Counted from the first letter of the stretch, positions 9,958 through 20,767 are shown. The stretch: DNA of 64,000 nucleotides from Vitis vinifera (GCF_030704535.1 NC_081821.1:3611001-3675000), one strand, 5' to 3'. Notes: generated by a model from the letters alone, not told the origin. Program-made: numbers and translations.

Positions 9958-11682
9958 ATCAAAACATCTGCAGCGATGAGCTGATTCAAAGTTATTTGGA
10001 TACCCAGCAATGATTTTCCATGTCAAATATTCAATTTCAATAATTTTAGGAAGATTTTAAAATATTAAATTGTTTTTCAAATGTATTTACTACATTTATA
10101 TATATATATAAAAACAACCTTTTATATGTATTTCATTAGAACAGGTCTAGGGATTGGGATGGCTCGAGGGTTCTTATTGCTATTATAGGTACCATAAGAT
10201 TGTAATCCCCATGTGACGGCCAAGGCACATCCATACTCCATTTCTCGTCTTAAAATAAGTGTTGCTTCATTATTCATTTTAAACTAAATAAAGCGAAAAT
10301 GATGAATCAAAATTAGAAGAGTAAATTTTTCATCTAGCTCATATTTTAAGAGCTCAAACTATGTGATTGAATAAATCCTCCTCTATTTGTTGGGGTTGAG
10401 GACACCTTTTCTTGTCCTTCAAACTCAGAACAAGATCCATTTGACATTATTTCTAAGAAATTCCTTAATTTGGATCATAAAACCAGTGTCACTATATTAT
10501 TATCAATCTGATTGCTATCTTCTTATGTTTGTGAGGATCTCATCAAAACGTCTTCTCTCAATTTTTACATTATTTAATTTTATATTAAGCTTTTAAATAA
10601 ACTAATATATTTAATATACATATTTATTTTAGAATTTGATAAATATAAAATTATATATCTATATACATAATATAATAATATAATTGGGATAGAGGGGGAA
10701 TAGGTCCCACCTCCAACTGGGTTTCGTCTCCCATTCCAATTACTAGTCTCAATTCGTTGTTTATTACTACTAATATTTGATTGGAGGGTTACGATTCATG
10801 ATTACGTGTAGTAGGTGCATGATTTAATGATAGGCTATTTTCTAGTTGACTTTTTTACCTCGTTGATCCAGTGAAATCAACAATGAATGGGGCCGTGTTT
10901 GGCTGTTAGCAATTATATGTCTCCCAAATCCTTTGATCTTCTAACTATGCTTATCCATCCTTCAAATTATTAAAAAGAGAGGTTGTGTTTGGGATCACTC
11001 CAAATATTATAATTACAATAATATAATTATTTTATTTATTATTTATAAAGTCATAATCAGGCTTATTAAAAAAATACCATAATTTATGACCTATATATTT
11101 TGATTTATATTTTAAAAGATAATAATATAAGTTCAAAAGAAAATGATGGCATACTTTTTTTTTAATTTTTTATTTATTTTTTATTATTGGTAAAAGTTTG
11201 AGTTGCTAAAATAGGGAGCTCAAAACTGGTCAAGACTCAAAACATAATAAGACATGGGAATTTTATCATCTACTGTACGATGTTGTAAGTTTTAATATTT
11301 GATGGTGACGCCTAACAAATGGATTTAAATAAACTTTAAATTAAGGATTGTTTGGTAAAACAATTAATTCTAAGAATTCAAGAGTGACTATATATAACTT
11401 GCAGTGAACCACTAAGTTGTTGTTCTCTGTTCACACACAGAGGCTGTAAGGCTTAAAAGTAGTGCTTGTGAAATGAGGGGTAAGGTGTCTTTTCGTGGGT
11501 GGGGGGGGGGGGGGGGGGGGGGGGGAAAGGAAGAAGCCTTTTTTTAGGTTTCCAATTTTGTGGTTCTATGAAAAGCTACTATGTTTGGGCCAAGGCATCC
11601 ACGTCTTTTCATACAGCAAGTAGTATGAAAGTGCCGTGAGTTTTCTGCGCTGTTGTGATTCATGATTTTTCCGCAGAATTAG
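9958..11682 (+). other. Intergenic, promoter-type duplicate block
   Basis: No gene is seen. From about 10,440 to 11,660 it is the intact version of the block found split at 2,160-2,470 plus 7,381-8,393, and reversed at about 43,500-44,640. It holds an AT microsatellite near 10,100 and a poly-G tract at 11,501. Confidence 0.65.
11501..11525 (+). repeat. Poly-G tract (25 G)
   Basis: Twenty-five consecutive G, preceded by GGGT. The sister block at about 8,220 has only five G and the reversed copy near 43,618 has four C. The expansion is private to this copy. Confidence 0.9.
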
Positions 11683-11700
11683 GCGTTTACCAAGTCAATG
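11683..11700 (+). promoter_or_regulatory. Shared W-box element upstream of exon B
   Basis: GCGTTTACCAAGTCAATG, about 125 nt before the start of B and identical to the element of A over 17 bases. The reverse strand contains TTGACT. Confidence 0.6.
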
Positions 11701-11820
11701 AATCAATTATTCAAGTCCAGTGACCGATGAAAGAATGAAGTCATCCTGTTGTTTATATTCCATTCTGATTTCCACTCCTAACTCTCCTTCAATCCACTCC
11801 CATGCGCTTAGCTTCTCAGG

Positions 11821-12699
11821 ATGTATCTTATCAATTTCTTTCCATCTCCACTTATCATCTCAGTCGTCGTCGTCATCTTTCTCCTCTCTCTTAGCTTCCC
11901 AGAATCTGCATGCGCAGAAGATTTCTCCTATTCAAACTGCAAATCCTTATTTGAGTGCGGCAGATTGCGAGATATCGGGTACCCTTTCTGGGGAAATGGC
12001 CGACCTTATCACTGTGGGCGTCCCAAGTTCGAACTCCGTTGCGAGAGAGGTGAGCCCACCATAGAGATCAAGTCCCAGAAATATCATGTCCTCGACATCC
12101 ATCATGAGACTCAAATCCTAAAGATTGCCAGATTCCTTGACTTGTTCGATGGGAATATTGTTTGCCCTGAATCCAATGCAACAATGGATTCCGATTTCTT
12201 CAGATATACTTCCAACGATCAAAATGCCACTTTGTTCTACGAATGTGAACTTGAGTCTGAACCTCCTCAAACTTGTGATCTTTTGTGTGTGAAATATGGA
12301 AAGCAGGAGCATGCTTCTTTTGTCACAGATACAAATCTGGCTAATCAACTTGCAAGCAGATGTGAGTTTAGTGTAGTTGTTCCAGTTCTTGCGACTGCTG
12401 CTCAAGGCCTTGCGGATCATTCTTTACATACAAACGATGTTTTGGGTCAAGGGTTTGAGGTTGAGTGGATTATAGACGAAACACAATGCATAGCATGTGT
12501 TGAGTCTGGTGGTATTTGTAGATATAACTCGACTTTACAGAAGCATTTTTGTCTTTGTGGTGAGTTCCGTGGCCAAGCTTACCCTACCAGTTGTCCAAAT
12601 CCACCGGAGCTTCCACCTGCTTCAAATTTTGCTGAATCAAGTATGTGCCCCTCTTCATCTCATGATTTCTACTTTTATAATTCTTTGACTGTTGCCTGA
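11821..12699 (+). CDS. LRK10L-type ectodomain exon B (donor at 12,640)
   Basis: Extracellular exon. It has a signal peptide with a LIISVVVVIFLLSL core, GUB_WAK_bind (CKSLFECGRLRDIGYPFWG, YHCGRPKFELRC), then WAK_assoc (VVVPVLATAAQG, GQGFEVEW, CVESGGICRYN). The usual CGY is CRY here, and the usual RDKPY stretch is replaced by CGEFRGQAYPTSCPN plus a short proline-rich tail. The exon likely ends at 12,640 (GAATCAA|GTATGT, phase 1). Read-through adds 19 codons with a hydrophobic stretch to the stop at 12,699. It is intact here, while the partner B' (43,325) carries a frameshift and a stop. No own kinase exon. The start was chosen by alignment of MYLINFF with the paralogs' MH(P/L) starts. Confidence 0.85.
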   Translation: MYLINFFPSPLIISVVVVIFLLSLSFPESACAEDFSYSNCKSLFECGRLRDIGYPFWGNGRPYHCGRPKFELRCERGEPTIEIKSQKYHVLDIHHETQILKIARFLDLFDGNIVCPESNATMDSDFFRYTSNDQNATLFYECELESEPPQTCDLLCVKYGKQEHASFVTDTNLANQLASRCEFSVVVPVLATAAQGLADHSLHTNDVLGQGFEVEWIIDETQCIACVESGGICRYNSTLQKHFCLCGEFRGQAYPTSCPNPPELPPASNFAESSMCPSSSHDFYFYNSLTVA

Positions 12700-13469
12700 T
12701 TCATGTGCTTTTTGGCGGGAAGATTCTTGTTCCTAATCATCTATTTCATTATTTTATCCAATTAAAATTAAATTCAAGAACCCCCATCTCAACTAACTAC
12801 TTTATGTAGATTACACCCATTATGATTTCCCACCACTTCAATTTCTTCGGGGAACCATCTTCCACCCTTATGCCACAATACTAAATCCATCCTCATTTGC
12901 TCATCATTGGTTGCAATCGTGGTAACATTTTCTTAGATTTAGTTAGATGATTAGGGTGATCTAATTTGATTATTCTTTTTAGTTAATGTGCTTTTATTTA
13001 GATGAGTTTCTACTTCTAGTAATAAGAAATTAACTCTTAACATAATAAACACAAATAGAAGTCTATAAATCTTATACTACAATATAAAGCTAATAGTCAT
13101 ATTTGAAGTTCTTTTGGGCATCAAAGGTACAATGAAAATTTCACCCTGTTTCCAACTTTGGACATTCTATCACTCTTCTTTTTCTCCCTCTTTCCTTTCT
13201 TATCGAGAAACAATCAGCCCATGGATGCACTCTCTATAAATTAGAGAAAAAAAAGCTCATCCAAGCTCGTATTTTCTATATATGTGTCACCATTGAAGGT
13301 TTTGATTAAATGATTGAATCCAGATTGGAAAGTTTCAATTTGTTGTTGTTGTTCTGCCTATGGTTTCCATCAAAGGCGATTCTATGATAACTCACTTCTA
13401 ATTCATTTGGGTGCATTAATTTTAATTCTAGCATCTTCCTCACCAAACCACTTCCATCACCCTCTCCAG
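12700..13469 (+). other. Intergenic, promoter side of C
   Basis: No gene is seen. Part of it (about 12,950-13,100) is also found at about 750-890 before C''. A TATA-like CTCTATAAATTA lies near 13,232. The W-box element shared by A, B, D, E and G is not evident, so C has a different promoter type. Confidence 0.5.
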
Positions 13470-14327
13470 ATGCATCTCATCTTCTCAGTTTTCATCTTCT
13501 TCCTCTCCCATCGCTTCCCAAAATCCGTGTCCACCGACGACATTCAATTCTCAAACTGCAACCCTTCGTTCCAATGCGGTGGACTGGGCAAAATCGAGTA
13601 CCCTTTTCTGGCTAGATGGCCACCAGCCCCGTCACGGTGGGCGTCCGGGGATCAGCCTGCATTGCCGGAATGGCGAGGCCACCATTGGGATCAGTACCGC
13701 GTCATCGACATCGATTACAACGCCCAAGTCCTAAAGATTGGTACAATCAATAATGGGTCGAAAGGGGCTTGTCCTCATCCCAACGCAACCATTGACCCAT
13801 CTCTCATGAGCTACACTTCAAAGGTTGAGAACACCACCTTCTTATTCGATTGTTGGCAGTATGAAGATCATCCCGGATCTTACGGGTTCACCTGTGAGAT
13901 GGATGACCTTCAACGCCCATCCTACTTTGTTGTAAACACATCTCTGGCAAATGAGCTTGGAAGCAAATGTGGGGAGAGAGTTGTCATCCCTGTTTTGGGA
14001 ACTGCTGCTCAAGCCCTTCTGAATCATTCATTAGGTGTGGATGGACTTTTAAGAGAAGGGTTTGAGGTTGAATGGGAAGTAGAGGAGGAAGAAGAATGCG
14101 GAGAATGTGTTGAATCTGGAGGTGGATGTGGATATGATTGGAACTTGAACATGCTTATTTGTTATTGCCGGGACAAACCTTACTCAACAAGCTGTCCAGA
14201 TCAAGATTCAAGTATGTATCCTCCTTCTTCCCATGATTTCTATGTCAATTTCTTCCTTCTTGGTGCGTTGGAATGTGATTGGGTAGTCAGAATTTGGGGA
14301 CGACTGGATCTAAGTTTAGATATTTGA
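13470..14327 (+). CDS. LRK10L-type ectodomain exon C with scrambled YPFW block (donor at 14,211)
   Basis: Extracellular exon starting at MHLIFSVFIFFLS; upstream in-frame ATGs exist at 13,314 but lie in the leader. The segment after KIEYPF reads LARWPPAPSRWASGD for about 31 codons. An extra T shifts the frame and a small downstream deletion restores it before YRVIDIDYNAQ. In the original frame the DNA still encodes FWLDGHQP and LHCRNGEATIGI. The conserved Trp and the CG and C residues of GUB_WAK_bind are therefore lost. WAK_assoc is normal (VVIPVLGTAAQ, LLREGFEVEW, CGECVESGGGCGYD). The exon ends at 14,211 (TTCAA|GTATGT, phase 1); read-through reaches the stop at 14,327. The same change is present in C'. 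The fold of the first domain is doubtful, though the frame stays open. Confidence 0.8.
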   Translation: MHLIFSVFIFFLSHRFPKSVSTDDIQFSNCNPSFQCGGLGKIEYPFLARWPPAPSRWASGDQPALPEWRGHHWDQYRVIDIDYNAQVLKIGTINNGSKGACPHPNATIDPSLMSYTSKVENTTFLFDCWQYEDHPGSYGFTCEMDDLQRPSYFVVNTSLANELGSKCGERVVIPVLGTAAQALLNHSLGVDGLLREGFEVEWEVEEEEECGECVESGGGCGYDWNLNMLICYCRDKPYSTSCPDQDSSMYPPSSHDFYVNFFLLGALECDWVVRIWGRLDLSLDI

Positions 14328-15140
14328 GTTGATTTTACATATGAACTTAAAAGAATCCTTTGCTCATAGCATTTGAAATTTAGACCAGGTTTTGGTTTTA
14401 TGCATTTTATCCTCTTTCCATCCATATAATTGGCCTTTGTTGAAATTTTATTAGGTTAAGGCTCCATTTTATTTTATTTCTCTCAAATTTTTATCTATTT
14501 TTTCATTGTCTTTTTTAAGAAATGAACAAATCTTTGGTTGCTTTTCTTTTTTCTTTTTCCTTTCCGCTTACCCTTTTTGGGATTTGGACTGGTATTCATT
14601 TCTTTCTTTTCAACTAAAATAATTTTGATATAATATAGATGGTTTTGGTTGTCCCATTAATATAACGTAGCTATATCGCAGCGTCACCATCAAACTATAT
14701 GATTATATCATAGGTTATAAATTTTAAATGCCTAATTGTTCAGTCCATGTCTTCCTTGCAAACTAGTAGCATCACTCTGAAAACACACCCAAATAGTTGG
14801 ACTACCTGATTGTATAACACTGATTAGGGTTGTGGTATTTTTGAAGTTTAGCCCCTTAGGAATTTTACATTTATATATTTTACAATATTACTCTCTAAGT
14901 TTATCGTTTTTGCATTTTTTTTTTTATTCATGCGTTTTGTAATTTTCCGCGTGAAGAGTGTGAATGCTGAGAATCTTAAATACTAAACCTGAACCATTTG
15001 AGAGAGTAGGTTAAGAAAGGTGGTAGAAAGTTTGGATAAGCAACAGTGATTGGAGAGGGAATGAAAAGTCTTTGTTTAAGTCAAGTCGTCCATAAGGAAA
15101 GTGTAATCATCGATTAAACGTGTAGACTTACGGGGTATTT
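14328..15140 (+). other. Intergenic
   Basis: No gene is seen. It is paired, reversed, with about 39,985-40,690 in the right arm, including a stretch around 14,690 (ATAACGTAGCTATA). It is the promoter side of D. Confidence 0.5.
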
Positions 15141-15155
15141 GTTTACCCAGTCAAT
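15141..15155 (+). promoter_or_regulatory. Shared W-box element upstream of exon D
   Basis: GTTTACCCAGTCAAT, with AAACGTGTAG about 25 nt before it, as also before E. A TATA-like CTATATATCCC lies near 15,246. The distance to the start is about 170 nt. Confidence 0.6.
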
Positions 15156-15324
15156 GACTCAATGCATATATTCTATAGAGTAACGGAAATTTGAATGAAT
15201 GAAGAATATGGGGCCGCATTTCACTTTCAATTTTTTTTTCTTTGTCTATATATCCCCTCTCATTCATTGATTTGCTCATGGTATGTGTGATTTTCCCACC
15301 AGTTCAACTTCATCCTTCCTCCCA

Positions 15325-16173
15325 ATGCATCCCAATTTTTCCCAATCTTCCCTTCTCTTCTCCCTCATCCTCTTCTTCCTCTCCCATCACTTCCCATGCT
15401 CTCTATGCCTTGACTCTCACTATTCAAACTGCACTTCTTCGCCTGAGTTTTTTGAGTGCGGGTATGAATTGGGCAAAATTGAGTACCCTTTCTGGGTATC
15501 TGGTCATCAAGCTGAGTATTGTGGTCATCCTTTGTTCAAGCTCTACTGCGAAGACGAACATGCCATCATAGAGATCAAGTCCCGAGAATACAAAGTCCTT
15601 AAAATCAATCCTGAATCTCAAATCATACAGATTGTTACAATGGATGTATTGCCCAAAGAGCATATTGTTTGTCCTCAATCGCCGCTCATGGATTCAACTC
15701 CCTTCAACTATACTCCGGATGTTGAAATGATGGCTGTGGCTCTGACTTACGATTGTTCCTCCGTTGGTGATCATCCTGGAGCTTACCACTTCTCTTGCAC
15801 GATGAATAACAGTCTTCACGAGGCTTACTTAGCAACAAACAAATCTGTGGCATATGAGCTTGAAAGCAGATGCAAAAATAGTTTTGTTATTCCCGACTTT
15901 CCAGTTCTTGTGCGGGAGTTAAAAGGGCTGCTGAATGGTTCATCATATGATGTGGAGGAGGTTCTGAGAGAAGGATTTGAGGTTCAATGGACAGCAGACA
16001 ACGCAATATGCAAAGAATGCGTTGGCTCTGGGGGAACGTGTGGATACGACACTACGTCGAACAAATCATGGTGCCTTTGTCGCGACAAACCTTACCCAAA
16101 TAAATGTTCAAGTATGTATCCCTCTGCTTTTTCTCTTCTCATCAATTTTATGTTGGTTCTTGTGAGAGATTAA
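15325..16173 (+). CDS. LRK10L-type ectodomain exon D (donor at 16,111)
   Basis: Extracellular exon. It starts at MHPNFSQSS with a strong hydrophobic LLFSLILFFLS core; an in-frame upstream ATG at 15,283 is less likely by comparison with paralogs. GUB_WAK_bind blocks: FFECGYELGKIEYPFWVSG, EYCGHPLFKLYC. WAK_assoc blocks: DVEEVLREGFEVQW, CKECVGSGGTCGYD, CLCRDKPYPNKC. The exon ends at 16,111 (TGTTCAA|GTATGT, phase 1); read-through adds 20 codons with LLINFMLVLV to 16,173. Its mirror D' differs at roughly one residue in six, much more than the A or E pairs, and most changes lie in the first 200 residues. No own kinase exon. Confidence 0.87.
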   Translation: MHPNFSQSSLLFSLILFFLSHHFPCSLCLDSHYSNCTSSPEFFECGYELGKIEYPFWVSGHQAEYCGHPLFKLYCEDEHAIIEIKSREYKVLKINPESQIIQIVTMDVLPKEHIVCPQSPLMDSTPFNYTPDVEMMAVALTYDCSSVGDHPGAYHFSCTMNNSLHEAYLATNKSVAYELESRCKNSFVIPDFPVLVRELKGLLNGSSYDVEEVLREGFEVQWTADNAICKECVGSGGTCGYDTTSNKSWCLCRDKPYPNKCSSMYPSAFSLLINFMLVLVRD

Positions 16174-17755
16174 ATTGCTGACCCATACGGCTTTGGTGGG
16201 ATGAGTCTTTACCATGATTTCTTCTTTCAATTTTCTATTTGTTTTTCTCCCTCACCATTTAGTTTTGAATTATTAGTTAGCATGGTATTAAGAAGAATTC
16301 TAGCTTGGAGCAACTTTCTATTCAATAATTTCTAGAGGAAAAAAAAAAAAAAAGGCCCATGATTTTCACCCAAAACTGAATTTTATAGAACTTGTATAAA
16401 ATTCACTAAATGATAATTTAATAATAACTGTATTAGGAAGAGTAAGTATTTAGTATCTTTGCTGAGTACCATCTTCTATTTAATTTATGTCCCCAGTGGT
16501 TTTTTTTTTTTTTCCAGAATGTTTTAAAGATAAAAAAATAGTAAAAGAAAATTTAAAAATAAATATTTAATGATTGAAACTTTTTTTATTACTCGTAATA
16601 TCAAGTAACATCTCTTTTTTTTCCCCTTTATTTTAGTCATATTTCCTTGGAAGACCCTTTTTGAAATATAATTTTAAATTTATTTAATTCTTTTTATCTA
16701 CATTCATAATTTTTCTTAGATTGAATTTCATTTATCTATTAAAAATCATGTATTGATTATATTTATATTTATAATTTTTTTTTTTCACAAAAAGCATTGA
16801 TATTAAAAAATTATTAACATATGAAAAGAAAAAAAAAGGAGAAAATGTAGTAATGCTTCCAATATTTAGTTTTTCACTTTTATATATTCATCAATTTTTT
16901 GTTCAATATATTTTGTTATTTATGGTCACTTAAACTACTTCTTGTCCTACTAAGTGCTTTCATACTCAAATAATAAGAAATTTTCAAATACTAGAAAATT
17001 TCAAAAAAAATTTCAAAAATTTCTATAAGTTTATCTAATTTATCATCTTAACCAACAGCTTTCATACTATCTTCTAAAATCAAGATTTCAAAGTATAGCT
17101 TCAAAGTAAAAGAAATATATTAGAGAAAGAAGTCAATTTGAATAAATATTAATTTCAAAATGGGCCCTTGATGTGTATTTGTATGGTTAGAGCCACTTTG
17201 AATCCAAACCTAAAATTCCAGACATTTTATCATTTGATTATTGTAACTTGTACTTCCTGTTTTTTTTTACCTCATTTCAAAATCAGTTGTTTGATTGTCA
17301 TCTTGTATGTCTATTGGAGGGAAAAGCCAATTGAAAGCCCAACACGTGTTTAAATTATTTATTAAAACAAAATGTCCTCCATAGCTGTCCCGTTCATGGA
17401 GGCACTGTGTGTATGATAACACACCAAATTACTTCAATTCATTAAAGGATCTTTAAGAATTAAAATTTTTTAATGCATTGCAAATGTATCAAAAGATAAT
17501 TTTCGTCCCATGGGAAAATATTATTACAGAAGTTGAAAGTGTTGTACATGAGTGATGATTCTCTTGATAGAGAATAGTCTCACTTCCAAGTCTTTTTTAA
17601 GTCAATATACATATATATTATGTGTCAAAAATTATTTTAACAAAAGTTGTAAGTGTTGAATATGATTGATGATTTTTTGAGAGAGTACTCTCCACGAGTC
17701 TTCTAAGTCAATACACACATATCATTTATTTTTCCTGAAACGTGTAGTATGGGCC
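16174..17755 (+). other. Intergenic, site where the right arm has exon G'
   Basis: No gene is seen. AT-rich, with A and T runs. The last 0.25 kb pairs with about 36,130-36,340 on the right. The equivalent interval on the right is longer and holds exon G'. It contains possible low-complexity decay but no recognisable G remnant. Confidence 0.5.
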
Positions 17756-17771
17756 ATTTACCAAGTCAATG
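17756..17771 (+). promoter_or_regulatory. Shared W-box element upstream of exon E
   Basis: ATTTACCAAGTCAATG, with AAACGTGTAG about 15 nt before it, as seen for D. It lies about 105 nt before the chosen start and is conserved in E' at about 36,114-36,130. Confidence 0.6.
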
Positions 17772-17872
17772 ATGAATGGATGGTTGGGGGCATTGAGTGA
17801 ATGGAGTTTTTATTTAGTTTTATCCTTCCATCCACTCATCACTCTTTCTCATTTTTCCACCACTTCACTTAC

Positions 17873-18877
17873 ATGCATCTCAAAGATTTCTTCCCTTCTT
17901 CCCTTGTCATCTCCCTCTTCATCTCCATCCTCTCCCATGCCTTCCCGAAATATGTCTGCGGAATCGATTTTCGCTATGCAACCTGCAATTCTTCAGTAGA
18001 ATGTGGTAGACTGGGAAAAATTCACTACCCTTTCTGGGTAAACGGCTCCCAACCTTGGTATTGTGGTCATCCCTGGTTCGGTCTGTTCTGTCACAAAGAC
18101 GAGGCCACCATGTTGATCTGGCCTGAACTTTTTCATGTCATCGACATGGATAATAGGACTCAAACCCTGAAGATTGCCAGAATCTATGAGCCCTCAACGG
18201 GGAATTTTTTTTGTCCGATCTTCAACGCAAGCATAAAGTCAACTTCCTTCAGCTATTCTTCCGATGTTGAATTTATCACTTTCTTGCACAATTGTCCTCC
18301 GATCGAAGTTTTATCATCTTATGAGTATCCTTGTGTGGTAGTAAACAAGAAGCAAATCCACAGTTACTTTGTGGCAAATACATCTTTGGCAAATAGATTC
18401 AGAAGCAGATGTGGGTATAGTGCTCTTCTTCCTGTTCTCGGAAGTGCTGTAGAAGGCCTTATGAATGGTTCATTAGATGTGGAAAAGGCTTTGAGCAAAG
18501 GGTTTGAGGTCAAATGGACAGCAAACGAGTCACAGTGCGAAGGGTGCATGGAGTCTGGCGGTAGGTGTGGGTATGACAGGAATTTGAACACGCCTTCTTG
18601 TTTTTGTCGTGACCGGCCTTATCCAGAAAGCTGTTCACGTTCATCAAGTATGTATCCTTCTTCTTTCGATGATTTGTATCTTAGTTTTTTCCTTTGTTGC
18701 TTCTTCTACTATTACATCAAAACATCTGTTTTCTTCTACTCAATCATCTATTCAATTATTTGGATGGCCATAGTTCAATTCCGCAACCCTTTTCTCAACT
18801 ACGCCTTAATGCATCATTACTTCTTTCTTACCACTTTGCTTTATCAAGGACCCATCTTTTGTATTTTATTAGTCTAA
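17873..18877 (+). CDS. LRK10L-type ectodomain exon E (donor at 18,647)
   Basis: Extracellular exon starting at MHLKDFF, the start that E' also has; an in-frame ATG at 17,801 exists only because the leader is open here. Signal peptide, then GUB_WAK_bind (CNSSVECGRLGKIHYPFWV, YCGHPWFGLFC), then WAK_assoc (LLPVLGSAVEGL, LSKGFEVKW, CEGCMESGGRCGYD, CFCRDRPYPESC). The donor is at 18,647/18,648 (TCATCAA|GTATGT, phase 1). Without splicing, 76 further codons follow, with two hydrophobic stretches (LSFFLCCFFYYY and a later one), ending at 18,877. From about 18,335 to 18,852 it is almost identical to E' (one difference seen), whereas the 5' half differs more. No own kinase exon. Confidence 0.87.
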   Translation: MHLKDFFPSSLVISLFISILSHAFPKYVCGIDFRYATCNSSVECGRLGKIHYPFWVNGSQPWYCGHPWFGLFCHKDEATMLIWPELFHVIDMDNRTQTLKIARIYEPSTGNFFCPIFNASIKSTSFSYSSDVEFITFLHNCPPIEVLSSYEYPCVVVNKKQIHSYFVANTSLANRFRSRCGYSALLPVLGSAVEGLMNGSLDVEKALSKGFEVKWTANESQCEGCMESGGRCGYDRNLNTPSCFCRDRPYPESCSRSSSMYPSSFDDLYLSFFLCCFFYYYIKTSVFFYSIIYSIIWMAIVQFRNPFLNYALMHHYFFLTTLLYQGPIFCILLV

Positions 18878-20067
18878 GCTTATGCATAAGAAAGTAAAGG
18901 TAAGCATGAACACGTCACCTCTTGGTCTGTTTTTTTATTTTTTATTTTACTTCTTAGGTGTAGTTCGAGAAATTCAAATTCGAATGATGCATGTTACATT
19001 GTTGAAATAAATATGTGGAATCTTTTCTATATGTTTCCCTGATTTATCATTTTAATCAATAGTTTTAATACCACCTTCTCATTTTTTTAGTCACAAAGGA
19101 ACCCTTTAAATGAATATTATTATGTTATTAAAATTAATAAAAATATCTAATGTATTTAAAACTAGAAGTAGGATTATGGTTACGGGCCGGTCCTTGATGA
19201 AGTGTTCAATGCCGCTCCATTTTGTTCAATTCAAACAGGCCCAGCCCGCCTCCCTCCTTCCTTTTTATCACTAAAGCCCAACTGCCCCTCCCTTTTTATC
19301 ATTAAAAGGGTCAGGCCCAATTAAACGATTTCTATTTAAAATTTTCAAATCTGGACCTCAAAATTAAGACATCACTCGGCTAAATCAACTTCTTGTTTCG
19401 TATAGCAAACAAAAGAAATACATTTTTTTGCTAAAAAATTATAATATTAAATAAAAATAATATAATATTTTTTAAAATTATAAAATTAGTTAAAATTAAA
19501 TAATTTTTTTTTTCATTTTCAATATATTCGCATTTAAATATTATGCATATCTCATTTAATAAAATTTAAAATATTAATACATTCATACTTATGCATAAAA
19601 TAAAAATTAAATACTACTGATTTTTAATTTATTTATATATATATATATATATTTTTAAAATTTATAATTATTTTTAATTTTAATAATATATAATCACATA
19701 TTTATCATATCAGTGGTTTAATCGTGATTTGACCACCGGTCCAACTAACAAACCTTGAATCAGTAACTTTTTCGATTCAATGATAAATTTGGTTTGAAAA
19801 CATTAGTTAGATTACTTGATTTGTGGACCTTTTTATTTAGCATGATTTTATTTATGAACCTTTTCTAGACAAAAATATCCAATGTTTTGGTCAATCAAAT
19901 TAGTGTGGATGAAAAAATTTTGTTTAATATATTTTGCTACTTCATGGTCACTTGAACTACAACATGTCTTAGCAAGTGCTTTCAAACTCCAATAATAAGA
20001 AAGCCCAAATACTTGTAATGCTATTGACCTTCAAGACGTCCATATCGAAGTCAACTAGACTGCTCCC
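18878..20067 (+). other. Intergenic, AT-rich with repeat debris
   Basis: No gene is seen. Around 19,715-19,800 a segment (GATTTGACCACCGGTCCAAC, then TAACTTTTTCGATTCA) resembles the right end of the TIR element at 50,736-51,807, so it is probably a fragment of the same family. It does not pair with the right arm here. Confidence 0.5.
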
Positions 20068-20500
20068 ATGGCAAATTTCTTATCCTTTTCCTCTGAATTT
20101 CACTTCCTTCGAGTGGATGCCCAAAACATCTTCATTTTCAGAAACACTTTGCTTTTATTTATTATTGTTATTATCTTGGGCATTTTAGGTTATAAAACTC
20201 CATCCTATCAGACCCAGAAATTAAGGCCTGCGGGCCTCAGAACAGTGGGACTGGTCCAAATATACGTTACCCCTTTCTGGATTCCTAAAGAACAAGAATC
20301 CAATAGTGATTACCTGAAATTACAATCACTTGCAATGATGAAAAAACAGTGCTTTCTGTGTTTCTGTTATTGATGATTATGTCATTGGAGAGATCTTTTA
20401 CGCAAGCCACTAATTTCTTGTGGCTAACTCTCCTCTCCACATTTCTCGGCTGGCTTCCCCTCATGGGGTTTAAGGAATTAGACAACAATTTCTGCGGTGC
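20068..20500 (+). pseudogene. Relic of an LRK10L1-type ectodomain exon
   Basis: The reading VDAQNIFIFRNTLLLFIIVIILG matches the DAQNIFIWKSTF...IIVVIII start of the LRK10L1-type gene at 29,664. After a frame change, VTPFWIPKEQES matches its SYPFWIPKEQES, and later DNA (about 20,320-20,400) still resembles its DEKPVLTISDDY region in another frame. At least two frameshifts and loss of the C-terminal half are apparent. Nothing similar is seen at the matching place in the right arm. It shows that an LRK10L1-type ectodomain also once lay on this side, just before gene F. Confidence 0.75.
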
Positions 20501-20767
20501 CTAACACTGTGGACTGATAGTCCTGAACATGACTTCAGATATGGTCTTTTTTTCCCTTCCTTTTTTTTTTTTTTTGTTTTGTTTTGTTTTGTTTTTTTAT
20601 TACCTCGAAAGAAAATTAAAAAAAAAAACCCTCAAAGTCAAAGTCAAGAATCAACCGCCATCAATCATACCCAATCATAAAATTCCAAAGTATCCGTCTG
20701 CATTGAACTAGCATACACAAAATCTTCTATATCTTTGATTTGAATACCATGCTCAGTCTTTAATTCC

